From Burkholderiaceae bacterium (GTDB taxonomy: Bacteria; Pseudomonadota; Gammaproteobacteria; Burkholderiales; Burkholderiaceae_C), in the NCBI GenBank assembly GCA_017992055.1, contig JAGOPK010000002.1, forward strand, positions 62,001 through 126,000: DNA of 64,000 nt, read 5' to 3'. The translations under genes were made by a program, and so were the position numbers. The notes under the pieces are model-generated. The model searched no databases. It saw only the letters and a list, made by a program, of their open reading frames with translations, and was not told where the DNA came from. Positions 25,519 to 34,993 of the stretch are shown here, piece after piece (within the stretch, counting starts at the first letter, position 1; each line of letters starts with the position of its first letter).

Positions 25519-26979
25519 ATGGATTGCCGAACTCAAGTCATCGCGGCGGGGGCCACAAGCCGCCTGGCCGCCGATGCGCTGCTGCTGGTGATCGTCGGCG
25601 ACAGCCTGCCGACCGGTCTGGACGAGGCGCTGGCCGGCGCCGTGGGCGAGGCCGTGGCCAGCGGCGACCTGGCACTGAAGCCGGGCAAGCTGGCCTACCT
25701 GGGCCGCGTGGCCGGCGTCAAGCCGCCGCGGCTGACGGTGGTGGTGGCCAAGGACGGCTCGGCCAAGGCCGTCAAGTCCGCGCTGGCCACCGGCCTGGCC
25801 CAGCTCAAGGGCCTGGCGGTCAAGCACCTGGCGGTGCAGATCGCCGGCGTGGCCACCGGCACCGAGCATGGCGAGGCCCTGCTGACGGCCGCCGCCGATG
25901 CGGTCTATGTCTACCGCGCCACCAAGCCCAGCGCGCCGGCCGCGCCGGTGCTGGCCAAACTCACGCTGCTGGTGGCCGACAAGGCCCAGGCCAGGGCCGC
26001 CGAGGCCGGCATCGCCCGCGGCGCGGCCATTGCGGCCGGCGTGGACCTGGCGCGCGAGCTGGCCAACCGCCCGGGCAACCACTGCACGCCCACGCTGCTG
26101 GCCAACGAGGCGCGCAAGATGTCGCGCGCCCAGGGCCTGAAGATCGAGGTGCTGGAGCGCAAGCAGATCGAGGCGCTGGGCATGGGTAGCTTCCTGTCCG
26201 TGGCCCAGGGCTCGGCCGAGCCGCCGCGCTTCATCGTCATGCACTACCAGGGCGCGGCCAAGACCGTGGCGCCGCTGGTGCTGGTGGGCAAGGGCATCAC
26301 CTTCGACACCGGCGGCATCTCCCTGAAGCCCGGCGAGGGCATGGACGAGATGAAGTTCGACATGGGCGGCGCGGCCAGCGTGGTCGGCGCCATGCAGGCC
26401 ATCGCCCAGCTCAAGCCCAAGGTCAACGTGGTCGGCATCGTGCCGTCCACCGAGAACATGCCGGGCGGCAAGGCGGTGAAGCCGGGCGACGTGGTGCGCA
26501 GCATGTCGGGCCAGACCATCGAGATCCTGAACACCGACGCCGAGGGCCGGCTGATCCTGTGCGACGCGCTGACCTATGCCGAGCGCTTCAAGCCCAAGGC
26601 GGTGGTCGACGTGGCCACGCTCACCGGCGCCTGCATGATCGCGCTGGGCGGCGTGCGCTCGGGCCTGTTCACGCCCGACGACGGCCTGGCCGCCGAGCTG
26701 CTGGCGGCCGGCGACGCGGCGCTCGATCCGGCCTGGCGCATGCCGGTCGACGACGAGTACGACGAGGCGCTGAAGAGCAACTTCGCCGACATGGGCAACG
26801 TCGGCCCGCGGGCCGGCGGCGCCATCACCGCGGCCAAGTTCCTGCAGCGCTTCACCGCCAAGCTGCGCTGGGCGCACCTGGACATCGCCGGCACGGCCTG
26901 GAAGTCCGGTGCCGCCAAGGGCTCGACCGGCCGGCCGGTGGGCCTGTTGGTGCACTGGGTGCTGTCCCAGGCGGCCTGA
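25519..26979 (+). CDS. pepA: Cytosol aminopeptidase (leucyl aminopeptidase)
   Basis: A 486-residue M17 metallopeptidase that removes N-terminal residues, working as a hexamer with two metal ions. The catalytic domain shows [15 protein letters not shown] with the bridging Lys and Asp, MKFDMGGAA, and the family signature NTDAEGRL with the bicarbonate-binding Arg. The N-terminal macro-like domain is normal. PepA proteins can also bind DNA, in Xer recombination and carAB regulation. holC follows 19 bases later, as in E. coli. Start [11 protein letters not shown] is the only good ATG. Confidence 0.96.
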   Translation: MDCRTQVIAAGATSRLAADALLLVIVGDSLPTGLDEALAGAVGEAVASGDLALKPGKLAYLGRVAGVKPPRLTVVVAKDGSAKAVKSALATGLAQLKGLAVKHLAVQIAGVATGTEHGEALLTAAADAVYVYRATKPSAPAAPVLAKLTLLVADKAQARAAEAGIARGAAIAAGVDLARELANRPGNHCTPTLLANEARKMSRAQGLKIEVLERKQIEALGMGSFLSVAQGSAEPPRFIVMHYQGAAKTVAPLVLVGKGITFDTGGISLKPGEGMDEMKFDMGGAASVVGAMQAIAQLKPKVNVVGIVPSTENMPGGKAVKPGDVVRSMSGQTIEILNTDAEGRLILCDALTYAERFKPKAVVDVATLTGACMIALGGVRSGLFTPDDGLAAELLAAGDAALDPAWRMPVDDEYDEALKSNFADMGNVGPRAGGAITAAKFLQRFTAKLRWAHLDIAGTAWKSGAAKGSTGRPVGLLVHWVLSQAA

Positions 26980-26998
26980 GGCACGGCAGCGCGCGGCG

Positions 26999-27454
26999 AT
27001 GGCCGAGACGGTCGACTTCCACACCGGCATGGCCGACAAGCTCGGCTATGCCTGCCGCCTGCTGCGCAAGGCCTGGCGCGCCGGCCACCGCATTGCCGTC
27101 TGCGGCAGCGCGGCCGAGCTGGCGCGGCTGGACCAGCTGCTGTGGACCTTCGAGCCCGGCGAGTTCATCCCGCACCTGCGGCTGCGCGCCGGCCAGGCCG
27201 TGGCGCCGCGGCTGCAGCGCACGCCGCTGTGGCTGGTGGAGCGCGCCGGCGATGCCCAGGCCAGCCAGGCCCAGGTGCTGCTGAACCTGGGCCCCGAACT
27301 GGCCGACGACGACCCGGCCGCGCTGGCGGCGGCCTATGTGCGGGTGCTGGAACTGGTGTCGGACGACGAGGCCGATGTGCAGGCCGGCCGCGAGCGCTGG
27401 CGGCGCTACAAGGCCGCCGGCGTGGACCTGCAGCGCCACGCGCCCTCGGCCTGA
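26999..27454 (+). CDS. holC: DNA polymerase III chi subunit
   Basis: A 151-residue chi subunit, which links the clamp loader (through psi) to single-strand-binding protein. It begins ETVDFHTGMADKLGYACRLLRKAWRAGHRIAV and contains LDQLLWTFEPGEFIPHLR, both standard for HolC, and ends RWRRYKAAG. I placed the start at 26999 (MAETVDFHT); the frame extends upstream into pepA but without similarity. The pepA-holC order is conserved among Proteobacteria. Confidence 0.93.
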   Translation: MAETVDFHTGMADKLGYACRLLRKAWRAGHRIAVCGSAAELARLDQLLWTFEPGEFIPHLRLRAGQAVAPRLQRTPLWLVERAGDAQASQAQVLLNLGPELADDDPAALAAAYVRVLELVSDDEADVQAGRERWRRYKAAGVDLQRHAPSA

Positions 27455-27587
27455 ACTCCGGGCACGCGGCTTGCGTGCGGCAGGCCGTTGACTACGGGCA
27501 AGCCCCGATGCAGCGCGCGCCGGAGGCCCGTCGCAACCGGTGTATCGTTCCGCCCCACATTCCTCCCTCACCCCGGAGATTTTCCGA

Positions 27588-28718
27588 ATGCATACCAAGC
27601 TCAAGCTCATCGTCGCGGCCTCGGCCTCGCTGCTCGCCGGCACCGCCATGGCCCAGGACGCGGTCGTCAAGATCGGCCACGTCGGCCCGGTCTCGGGTGC
27701 CCAGGCCCACTACGGCAAGGACAACGAGAATGGCGCCCGCATGGCCATCGAGGACCTCAACGCCAAGGGCGTGACCATCGGTGGCAAGAAGGTCAAGCTG
27801 GAACTGGTGGCCGAAGACGATGCCGCCGATCCCAAGCAGGGCACGGCCGCGGCACAGAAGCTGTGCGACGCCAAGGTCGCCGGCGTGGCCGGCCACCTGA
27901 ACTCGGGCACCACCATCCCGGCCTCGGCGGTCTACAACCAGTGCGGCATCCCCCACGTCACGCCGTCGGCCACCAACCCCAAGCTGACGCAGCAGGGCTT
28001 CAAGACCAGCTTCCGCCTGCTGGCCAATGACAACGCGCTGGGCGCCGGCCTGGCCCTGCACGCCGCCAACAACCTGAAGCTGAAGAAGGTCGCCATCATC
28101 GACGACCGCACCGCCTACGGCCAGGGCGTGGCCGAGGTGTTCAAGAAGACGGCGCTGGCGCGTGGCATCCAGATCGTCGACGAGCAGTTCACCAACGACA
28201 AGGCCACCGACTTCATGGCCATCCTGACGGCCATCAAGAGCAAGGCCCCGGACGGCGTGTTCTACGGCGGCATGGACCCGCAGGCCGGCCCGATGCTGCG
28301 CCAGATGGACCAGCTGGGCATGGGCAACGTCAAGTTCTTCGGCGGCGACGGCATCTGCACCGCCAAGCTGGCCGAGCTGTCGGGCGGCGCCAAGAGCCTG
28401 GGCAACGTGGTCTGCGCCGAAGGCGGCGCCTCGCTGGACAAGATGCCCGGCGGCAAGGCCTGGAAGGCCCGCTACGACGCCAAGTACCCGGGCCAGTTCC
28501 AGGTCTACAGCCCCTACGTCTACGACGCCGTGCACGTGCTGGTCGACGCCATGGTGCGCGCCGGTTCGTCCGACCCCAAGGTCTACATGCCCAAGCTGCT
28601 GGAGACCAACTACAAGGGCGTGACCACCAATGTGCAGTTCGAAGCCGACGGCGAGCTGAAGAACCCGGCGATGACGCTGTACGTCTACAAGGACGGCAAG
28701 AAGTCGCCGCTGAACTGA
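27588..28718 (+). CDS. Branched-chain amino-acid ABC transporter binding protein (LivK-like)
   Basis: A 376-residue periplasmic type I binding protein. The signal peptide ends in AMAQ (about residue 23). The mature part has IGHVGPVSGAQAHYGKDNENGARMA, the usual Leu/Ile/Val-binding start, and HLNSGTTIPAS, where Ser/Thr contact the amino-acid carboxylate. No permease or ATPase gene lies nearby, so it is an orphan subunit that must use transporter parts encoded elsewhere. The start follows CCGGAGATTTTCCGA. Ligand is inferred from the family; related proteins also bind amides or aromatic acids. Confidence 0.88.
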   Translation: MHTKLKLIVAASASLLAGTAMAQDAVVKIGHVGPVSGAQAHYGKDNENGARMAIEDLNAKGVTIGGKKVKLELVAEDDAADPKQGTAAAQKLCDAKVAGVAGHLNSGTTIPASAVYNQCGIPHVTPSATNPKLTQQGFKTSFRLLANDNALGAGLALHAANNLKLKKVAIIDDRTAYGQGVAEVFKKTALARGIQIVDEQFTNDKATDFMAILTAIKSKAPDGVFYGGMDPQAGPMLRQMDQLGMGNVKFFGGDGICTAKLAELSGGAKSLGNVVCAEGGASLDKMPGGKAWKARYDAKYPGQFQVYSPYVYDAVHVLVDAMVRAGSSDPKVYMPKLLETNYKGVTTNVQFEADGELKNPAMTLYVYKDGKKSPLN

Positions 28719-28744
28719 TGCGCCCCAGAGGCGTTGCTTGAGCG

Positions 28745-28767
28745 AGGGGCGTCCATGGGGCGCCCCT
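28745..28767 (+). terminator. Hairpin downstream of the LivK-like gene
   Basis: AGGGGCG and CGCCCCT form a 7-bp stem with a 9-base loop, followed by TTGTCGTTTGT. This is a modest terminator between the binding-protein gene and glgC. Confidence 0.45.
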
Positions 28768-28816
28768 TGTCGTTTGTGCGGGCGGCGACGGCGCCGCGAT
28801 ACCGGACCCAGCAGCG

Positions 28817-30139
28817 ATGAACCACCATGAACTGATCTCCAGTCTCGATCTGCCCAAGCGCGCCGTGGCGCTGGTGCTGGCCGGCGGCCGCGGCAGCCGG
28901 CTGAAGAACCTCACCGACAACCGCGCCAAGCCGGCCGTGTACTTCGGCGGCAAGTTCCGCATCATCGACTTCGCGCTGTCCAACTGCCTGAACTCGGGCA
29001 TCCGCCGCATCGGCGTGGTCACCCAGTACAAGAGCCACAGCCTGCTGCGCCACCTGCAGCGCGGCTGGGCCTTTCTGCGCGGCGAGATGAACGAGTTCGT
29101 CGACCTGCTGCCGGCCCAGCAGCGTCTGGACGAGGAGCACTGGTACCGCGGCACGGCCGACGCCGTGTACCAGAACCAGGACATCCTGGCCGCCTACCGC
29201 GCCGACTACATCGTGGTGCTGGCCGGCGACCATGTCTACAAGATGAACTACGCGCTGATGCTGGCCGACCATGTGGCCCAGGGCCGCGAATGCACGGTGG
29301 GCTGCATCGAGGTGCCGCGCAGCGAGGCCAGCGCCTTCGGCGTGATGGCCATCGACGAGAAGCGCCGCATCGTCGACTTCGTCGAGAAGCCGGCCGATCC
29401 GCCGGCCATGCCGGGCAAGCCCGAGCGCTCGCTGGCCAGCATGGGCATCTACATCTTCAATGCGCGCTTCCTCTACAAGGAGCTGGAGCGCGACATGGCC
29501 GACCCCAACTCCAGCCACGACTTCGGCAAGGACATCATCCCGGCCGCGGTCAAGCGCGGCCAGGCCGTGGCCCACCCGTTCGAGATGAGCTGCGTGGGCA
29601 GCAAGCCCGGCAGCGATGCCTACTGGCGCGACGTCGGCACCATCGACGCCTTCTGGGACGCCAACATCGACCTGACGGCCACCGACCCCGAGCTGAACCT
29701 CTACGACGAGCGCTGGCCGATCTGGACCTACCAGCCGCAGCTGCCGCCGGCCAAGTTCGTGCACAACGCCGACGACCGCCGCGGCCAGGCCATCGAGTCG
29801 CTGGTGTCGGGCGGCTGCATCGTCTCGGGCCATGTGTTCCGCTCGGTGCTGTTCTCGCGGGTGCGTGTGCACTCGTACTCGACGGTCAGCTGGAGCGTGC
29901 TGATGCCCGGCGTCGAGGTCGGCCGCGGCGCGCGCCTGCACAAGGTGGTGGTCGACCGCGGCTGCGTCATCCCCGACGGCTTGGTCATCGGCGAGGACGA
30001 GGCACTGGACGCCCAGCGCTTCCACCGCAGCGAGCAGGGCGTGACCCTGGTGACGCGGCCGATGCTGGCGGCCCTGGCCGGCGGCGTGGGCGCCAACCAC
30101 GGACCGGAGAGCCACAGCGTGGCCGGAGTGAACGCCTGA
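28817..30139 (+). CDS. glgC: Glucose-1-phosphate adenylyltransferase
   Basis: A 440-residue ADP-glucose pyrophosphorylase, the committed step of bacterial glycogen synthesis. The nucleotide-binding loop [12 protein letters not shown], the fructose-bisphosphate/lysine region [18 protein letters not shown], the catalytic Asp in [12 protein letters not shown], and FVEKPADPP are all present. A left-handed beta-helix C-terminal domain follows ([19 protein letters not shown]). The stop codon overlaps the glgA start by one base (TGATG), so the pair is coupled. Confidence 0.97.
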   Translation: MNHHELISSLDLPKRAVALVLAGGRGSRLKNLTDNRAKPAVYFGGKFRIIDFALSNCLNSGIRRIGVVTQYKSHSLLRHLQRGWAFLRGEMNEFVDLLPAQQRLDEEHWYRGTADAVYQNQDILAAYRADYIVVLAGDHVYKMNYALMLADHVAQGRECTVGCIEVPRSEASAFGVMAIDEKRRIVDFVEKPADPPAMPGKPERSLASMGIYIFNARFLYKELERDMADPNSSHDFGKDIIPAAVKRGQAVAHPFEMSCVGSKPGSDAYWRDVGTIDAFWDANIDLTATDPELNLYDERWPIWTYQPQLPPAKFVHNADDRRGQAIESLVSGGCIVSGHVFRSVLFSRVRVHSYSTVSWSVLMPGVEVGRGARLHKVVVDRGCVIPDGLVIGEDEALDAQRFHRSEQGVTLVTRPMLAALAGGVGANHGPESHSVAGVNA

Positions 30140-31605
30140 TGCGTGTGCTGCATGTGGCCGCCGAGGTGTTTCCGCTGGTCAAGACCGGCGGCCTGGCGGA
30201 TGTGGTGGCGGCCCTGCCGCCGGCGCTGGCCGAGGCCGGCGCCGATGTGCGCCTGCTGCTGCCGGGCCTGCCGGCCATCCTGGAAGCGGTGACCTCGGCC
30301 AAGCTGGTGCTGGACATCGGCAGCGCCTTCGGCGCGCTGCGCGTGCGCCTGCTCAAGGGCCGCATGCCCGGCACGCGGCTGCCGGTGTACCTGATCGATG
30401 CGCCGCACCTGTACCGCCGCGGCGGCGGCCCCTACCAGGACAGCGACGGCAGCGAATGGCCCGACAACCTGCAGCGCTTCGCGCTGCTGGGCTGGGTGGC
30501 CGCGCACCTGGCCTCGGGCGATGCCGATCCGGACTGGCTGCCCGACGTGGTGCATGCCCACGACTGGCATGCGGCCATGACCTGCGCCTACATCGCCGAC
30601 CACCGGCCGACCCAGGCGGCGACCGTGTTCACGGTGCACAACCTGGCCTTCCAGGGCCTGTTTCCGCACGACGACTGGCGGCTGCTGGGCCTGCGCGCAG
30701 GCTTCATGTCGCCGGCCGGGCTGGAGTACCACGGCCAGCTGTCGTTCATGAAGGCCGGGCTGAAGTTTGCCGACCGCATCACCACGGTCAGCCCCAGCTA
30801 TGCGCGCGAGATGGGCACGGCCGAATTCGGCTGCGGCCTGGACGGCGTGATCCGCGGCCGCCAGGCCGCCGTCTCGGGCATCCTGAACGGCATCGACGCC
30901 GCGGTCTGGAACCCGGCCGCCGATGCCGCCATCGCGCGGCGTTATGACGCCGCCCGGCCCGAGGGCAAGCAGGCCTGCCGCCAGGCCCTGCAGGCCGAGA
31001 TGGGCCTGGATGCCGACGACGGCGCGCTGCTGCTGTGCGTGGTCAGCCGGCTGACCGCGCAGAAGGGCCTGGACCTGGTGCTGGCCGCGCTGCCGGCCCT
31101 GGTCGCCGACGGCGTGCAACTGGCGGTGCAGGGCACCGGCGACGCGTCCTTCGAGGCCGCCTTCCGCATGGCCGCCCAGGCCCATCCGGGCCGGGTGGCG
31201 GTGCACATCGGCTACGACGAGGCGCGTGCCCACCGTCTGGTGGCCGGCGCCGACTGCATTGCCGTGCCCTCGCGCTTCGAGCCCTGCGGCCTGACCCAGC
31301 TCTACGGTCTGCGCTACGGCACCCTGCCCATCGTGCGCCGCGTCGGCGGCCTGGCCGACACCGTGGCCGACGGCGTCACCGGCCTGGTCTTCGACGAGGC
31401 CACGCCCACCGCGCTGGCCGAGGTGCTGCGCCGCGCCTTGGCGCTGCGCCGGCAAGCGGGCGCCTGGCGGGCGATGATGGCCGCCGGCATGGGCCAGGAT
31501 CTGTCCTGGGCCGGACCGGCACGCCAGTATCTGGACTTGTATCAGGCTGCGCTGGCCGGAGGCGCCGCCGAGCGCGGCCAGCGCCGCGCCGCGGTGGACG
31601 GCTGA
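30139..31605 (+). CDS. glgA: Glycogen synthase (ADP-glucose)
   Basis: A 488-residue GT5 glycosyltransferase that extends alpha-1,4-glucan from ADP-glucose. The N-terminal KTGGLADVV motif binds ADP-glucose; [23 protein letters not shown] and the C-terminal [18 protein letters not shown] are the family signatures. The start at 30139 shares one base with the glgC stop. glgB, glgX and glgP are not in the window. The gene converges with the LRR-kinase gene. Confidence 0.97.
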   Translation: MRVLHVAAEVFPLVKTGGLADVVAALPPALAEAGADVRLLLPGLPAILEAVTSAKLVLDIGSAFGALRVRLLKGRMPGTRLPVYLIDAPHLYRRGGGPYQDSDGSEWPDNLQRFALLGWVAAHLASGDADPDWLPDVVHAHDWHAAMTCAYIADHRPTQAATVFTVHNLAFQGLFPHDDWRLLGLRAGFMSPAGLEYHGQLSFMKAGLKFADRITTVSPSYAREMGTAEFGCGLDGVIRGRQAAVSGILNGIDAAVWNPAADAAIARRYDAARPEGKQACRQALQAEMGLDADDGALLLCVVSRLTAQKGLDLVLAALPALVADGVQLAVQGTGDASFEAAFRMAAQAHPGRVAVHIGYDEARAHRLVAGADCIAVPSRFEPCGLTQLYGLRYGTLPIVRRVGGLADTVADGVTGLVFDEATPTALAEVLRRALALRRQAGAWRAMMAAGMGQDLSWAGPARQYLDLYQAALAGGAAERGQRRAAVDG

Positions 31606-31609
31606 AGGC

Positions 31610-31630
31610 CCGCCCAGGCCCTCAGGGCGG
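31610..31630. terminator. Inverted repeat between convergent glgA and LRR-kinase genes
   Basis: CCGCCC and GGGCGG (6 bp, loop of 9) lie across the gap and the kinase stop codon (31622-31624). There is no T-run. Confidence 0.3.
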
Positions 31631-32908
31631 CGGCAGCCCGGCGGCGCGCCAGACGCCGGGCGCATCGTCGCAGCGCTCGGCCAGCTCGGCCACCAGCACC
31701 GCCAGCGCACGGCGGTCGATGCGGCGCAGGGCCTCGGCCAGCGTGGCATCGGCCGCGTCCGGCAGGAACGAGGCCGCGCCGAAGTCCGACAGCCGGGCGC
31801 TGCCATCGGGCGCCAGCAGCAGGTTGTGCGCATACAGGTCGCCATGCAGCAGGCCGCGGCCGTGCAGATGGGCCAGGGCGGCGGCGGTGGTGGCCGCCAG
31901 CGAGCGCGCCAGCGCCGGCGCCAGGCGCAGGCCGGGCGCGTAAACGTCGCGGCTGCAGCTGTCCAGGCTGGGCGGCCCGGCCAGCGGCCCCACGCCCTCG
32001 GGCAGGCGCTGCAGCACCAGGCCGTCCAGGCCTGCGGGATGGCCCAGCAGCCGACCCAGCACCGGCACCAGGCCGGCATGGGCGCCGGCCTGCAGATTGG
32101 CCGCCCGCTCGCTGGCCGGCAGGCCATCGCTGGTGACCGCGGCCTTGAACAGCTTCAGTGCCACCGACTGGGCCGCGGCGCCGGGCTCCGGCGGCTGCCA
32201 CAGCGCCGCATGGATGTGGCCCGAGGCGCCGCTGCCCAGCAGCTGCTGCAACTGCAGCTCGCCCCAGGCGATGCTGCGGATGGCCTGGGCCGGCGCCTGG
32301 CGTTCGGCGCGGGCTTCCTGCGCGGCGGTGAAGGGGTTGCCGCCGAAGGCCAGCCAGGCCAGGCGCGGCAGGTCCAGCAGGGCCTGGGGCAGGGCGTCCT
32401 CGGCGCGCTGGAAGTCATTGGCCGCCAGGCGCAGCAGTTCCAGCGACTGCAGTCCGCCCATGCTGGCGGGCAGGTGGCGCAGGCGGTTGCCGGCCAGCAT
32501 CAGCTTCTGCAGCCGGGGGCGCCGGCCCAGGGCCTCGGGCAGCGAGGCTAGGGCGTTGTCGGTCAGGATCAGCCAGCGCAGCCGCGGCGGCAGGGCCTCG
32601 TCCGGCAGCTCGGCAATGCGGTTGGCCTTGAAGCCGATCAGCTCCAGCTGCGCGCAGCGGCCCAGCACCGGCGGCAGCCGCTCGAAGCGGTTGTCCGAGG
32701 CAAACAGGCGCTGCAGCCGGTGCAGGCGGTCGAAGTCCTCGGGCAGCGCGTGCAGGGCATTGCCGGACAGGTCCAGCGTCTGCAGCGTATCGGCCAGCGC
32801 CAGCACCTGGCGCGGCAGCTCGGTGAGGCCGCAGCCGCGCAGATCGAGGTGGGTGCTGCCTTGAAGTTCACCGGCCCGAAGGCGTGCCAGGGTGGCTGGC
32901 TGGGACAT
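31622..32908 (-). CDS. Leucine-rich-repeat protein kinase
   Basis: A 428-residue cytosolic fusion protein. Residues about 17-195 contain seven to eight leucine-rich repeats (for example LDLSGNALHALPEDF, LILTDNALASLPEAL, LMLAGNRLRHLPASM). Residues about 213-425 form a compact kinase-like domain with glycine loop LGSGASG (224-230), K252 (VALKLF), a catalytic loop HGDLYAHN (355-362) and DFG (375-377). The catalytic residues are present but HRD is HGD, so it is closer to the lipopolysaccharide/APH-type kinases. No signal or membrane span is seen. It lies 31 bases downstream of tRNA-Ser on the same strand. The start MSQPATLARLRAGEL was chosen; further upstream codons run into the tRNA. Confidence 0.85.
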   Translation of the reverse strand: MSQPATLARLRAGELQGSTHLDLRGCGLTELPRQVLALADTLQTLDLSGNALHALPEDFDRLHRLQRLFASDNRFERLPPVLGRCAQLELIGFKANRIAELPDEALPPRLRWLILTDNALASLPEALGRRPRLQKLMLAGNRLRHLPASMGGLQSLELLRLAANDFQRAEDALPQALLDLPRLAWLAFGGNPFTAAQEARAERQAPAQAIRSIAWGELQLQQLLGSGASGHIHAALWQPPEPGAAAQSVALKLFKAAVTSDGLPASERAANLQAGAHAGLVPVLGRLLGHPAGLDGLVLQRLPEGVGPLAGPPSLDSCSRDVYAPGLRLAPALARSLAATTAAALAHLHGRGLLHGDLYAHNLLLAPDGSARLSDFGAASFLPDAADATLAEALRRIDRRALAVLVAELAERCDDAPGVWRAAGLPPP

Positions 32909-32939
32909 CGGCGACGGCCTGACAGGCTGGGCAAGAAAC

Positions 32940-33030
32940 TGGCGGAGGGAGCGGGATTCGAACCCGCGGTGGGCTGTTAACCCACACACGCTTTCCAGGC
33001 GTGCGACTTAAACCGCTCATCCATCCCTCC
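32940..33030 (-). tRNA. tRNA-Ser (anticodon GGA)
   Basis: Read on the minus strand, GGAGGGA at the 5' end pairs with TCCCTCC at the 3' end. A D-arm, an anticodon loop CTGGAAA (anticodon GGA), a long class II variable arm (GTGTGGGTTAACAGCCCAC) and GGTTCGAATCC follow. The discriminator is G and CCA is encoded (32942-32940). The long variable arm confirms serine. Confidence 0.96.
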
Positions 33031-33046
33031 GGGGACGAAGCCGCGC

Positions 33047-33052
33047 ATTCTA
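33047..33052 (-). promoter_or_regulatory. Candidate -10 element for tRNA-Ser
   Basis: TAGAAT on the minus strand ends 16 bases before the tRNA 5' end, a normal distance for a tRNA promoter. No clear -35 is present; the upstream 17-base position reads CCGGCC. Confidence 0.4.
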
Positions 33053-33077
33053 GCCCAGCTGCGAGCACCGGCCGGCT

Positions 33078-33470
33078 TCAGCGCACGGTGTCGTGCGCAT
33101 GGGCCTGCAGCCAGGCCAGCGGCACCAGGTCCAGCGCCCGCGCGTGGCAGGATTCCAGCACCACCGGCGGCGCGCAGCCGGCCTCGAGGGCCTCGCGCCA
33201 GCGCAGCGCGCACACGCACCAGCGGTCACCGGGCTTCAGTCCGGCAAAGCGCAGCTCCGGGCGCGGCGTGATCAGGTCGTTGCCACGCTCGAACTGGAAG
33301 TTCAGAAAGGCCAGGGTCATGCGCGCGCAGATCAGGTGGCTGCCGCGGTCGTGCTCGTCGCTGTGGCAGCAGCCATCGCGAAACCAGCCGGTCAGCGGGT
33401 CGTAGCCACAGGGGCGCAGTGGCTCGCCCAGCACATTGCGGGCGGCCAGGCGCTCGGCCGGTCGGCTCAC
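33078..33470 (-). CDS. DUF2237 family protein
   Basis: A 130-residue small soluble protein that matches DUF2237: NVLGEPLRPCGYDPLTGWFRDGCC, GSHLICARMTLAFLNF, RGNDLITPRPE, GLKPGDRWCVCALRWREAL and PPVVLESCHARAL. Conserved Cys and His residues suggest metal binding or redox function, but the biochemical role is unknown. Its start overlaps the qmcA stop by four bases, so it belongs to the nfeD-qmcA unit and may act with the membrane SPFH complex. Confidence 0.9.
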   Translation of the reverse strand: MSRPAERLAARNVLGEPLRPCGYDPLTGWFRDGCCHSDEHDRGSHLICARMTLAFLNFQFERGNDLITPRPELRFAGLKPGDRWCVCALRWREALEAGCAPPVVLESCHARALDLVPLAWLQAHAHDTVR

Positions 33471-34405
33471 CGCGGCGCTCCGCTGCCCGGCGTCGCCGCA
33501 GGCGCCGGGCCGCGCACCACAGCCATGGCGCTGGCAATCAGGCCCGACACCTCGCTCATGTTGCCGGGCACGATCATGGTGTTGTTGATGCGGGCCAGGC
33601 CGGCATAGGCCTCGATGGCGCGCTCGGCCACCTTCAGCTGCACCGCTTGCTCGCCGCCCGGCGCGCCGATGGCCGCGGCCACCTGGCGCAGCGCCTCGGC
33701 GGTGGCCGTGGCCACCGCGACGATGGCCGCGGCCTCGCCCTCGGCCTTGTTGATCTCGGCCTGCTTCTCGCCCTCGCTGCGGGCGATGGCCGCCTCGCGT
33801 TCGCCGGTGGCGATGTTGATCTGCTCCTGGCGCCGGCCCTCGCTGGCGGCGATCAGCGCACGCTTCTCGCGCTCGGCGGTGATCTGCGCCTGCATCGCAT
33901 GCAGGATCTCGCCAGGTGGCGTCAGGTCCTTGATCTCGTAGCGCAGCACCTTGACGCCCCAGTTCAGCGCCGCCTCGTCCAGCGCCGCCACCACGCTGGC
34001 ATTGATCAGGTCGCGCTCCTCGAAGGTCTTGTCCAGCTCCATGCGGCCGATCACGCTGCGCAGCGTGGTCTGGGCCAGCTGGGTGATGGCGACGATGAAG
34101 TTGCTCGAGCCGTAGCTGGCGCGCATGGCGTCGGTGACCTGGAAATACAGGATGCCGTCCACCGTGAGCTGGGTGTTGTCCTTGGTGATGCAGACCTGGC
34201 TGGGCACGTCCAGCGGGATCTCCTTGAGCACATGCTTGTAGGCCACCTTGTCGACAAAGGGCACCAGCAGGTTCAGCCCCGGGGTCAGCGTGGCGTGGTA
34301 CTTGCCCAGGCGTTCGACCACCCAGGCATGCTGCTGCGGCACGACCTTGATCGAGCGCACGACGAAGATCGCGGCGATGACCAGCAGGACGAGGATGATT
34401 TCCAT
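33467..34405 (-). CDS. qmcA: SPFH/stomatin-type membrane protein (QmcA)
   Basis: A 312-residue protein with an N-terminal membrane hairpin (MEIILVLLVIAAIFVVRSI) and an SPFH/Band-7 domain (VPQQHAWVVERLGKYHATLTPGLN, PLDVPSQVCITKDNTQLTVDGILYF). A long charged coiled coil (EREKRALIAASEGRRQEQINIATGEREAAIARSEGEKQAE) and a hydrophobic Ala/Gly C-terminus follow. QmcA forms large oligomers tied to the inner membrane and to FtsH-type proteolysis. nfeD lies 36 bases upstream and DUF2237 overlaps downstream. Confidence 0.94.
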   Translation of the reverse strand: MEIILVLLVIAAIFVVRSIKVVPQQHAWVVERLGKYHATLTPGLNLLVPFVDKVAYKHVLKEIPLDVPSQVCITKDNTQLTVDGILYFQVTDAMRASYGSSNFIVAITQLAQTTLRSVIGRMELDKTFEERDLINASVVAALDEAALNWGVKVLRYEIKDLTPPGEILHAMQAQITAEREKRALIAASEGRRQEQINIATGEREAAIARSEGEKQAEINKAEGEAAAIVAVATATAEALRQVAAAIGAPGGEQAVQLKVAERAIEAYAGLARINNTMIVPGNMSEVSGLIASAMAVVRGPAPAATPGSGAPR

Positions 34406-34441
34406 GGCGGCTTGTGCTCCTTGGCGTGGCTGAGGTTGGGG

Positions 34442-34870
34442 TCAGACCGGCACCAGCAGCAGCCGGTTGCCGTCAACGGCGTGGATGCGGTGCAGGCCGG
34501 CTGTCGGCGCGCCGCTGCCGGCAAAGCGGGCCTCCCAGGCGCTGCCGCGGTAGTGCACGCGGGCGCTGCCGCTGCCGTCCCATTCGGTCACCTGCACGGT
34601 CTGGCCGATGTCGAGGTTGACATCGGGATTGGTGCTGGCCGGCGCGGCCGGTCGCGACAGGCGGCGCCGGTGCCAGGCCGCCACGGCGCCACCACCCACC
34701 AGGGCCGCGGCCAGCATTTGCGCGTTCGGGCCCAGAGCCGCATGGGCGGCCAGTGCGCCCGAGGCCGCGCCAAGCGCCAGCATCAGCAGGTAGAAACTGC
34801 CGCTCAGCAGCTCGGCGACCACCAGCCCGCCCGCAGCCAGCCACCACAGGGTGGCAGCGCTCCAGTCCAT
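34442..34870 (-). CDS. NfeD-like membrane protein
   Basis: A 142-residue protein with two to three N-terminal membrane helices (WWLAAGGLVVAELL, SFYLLMLALGAASGALA) and a C-terminal OB-fold domain (IGQTVQVTEWDGSGSARVHYRGSAWEA), the NfeD-short architecture. NfeD proteins partner SPFH proteins such as QmcA in Bacteria and Archaea. It is the first gene of the nfeD-qmcA-DUF2237 unit and is divergent from the decarboxylase gene, with 123 bases between starts. Confidence 0.9.
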   Translation of the reverse strand: MDWSAATLWWLAAGGLVVAELLSGSFYLLMLALGAASGALAAHAALGPNAQMLAAALVGGGAVAAWHRRRLSRPAAPASTNPDVNLDIGQTVQVTEWDGSGSARVHYRGSAWEARFAGSGAPTAGLHRIHAVDGNRLLLVPV

Positions 34871-34993
34871 GTCCGTCTCCCCGGTTGTTTCAGCCGCAGT
34901 GTAGTGAGTTGGCCGTCACCGGCGAGCCACCCCCAGCCCCTACACTTCGCGCCTCGCCATTTCGTCCCCCCGCGCGCCACAGGAGCCGCCCCG

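Noticed and set aside
33419-34993. Very long N-terminal extension of the decarboxylase frame
   Set aside because: This stretch lies over the qmcA and nfeD genes on the other strand; the family start is at 34994.
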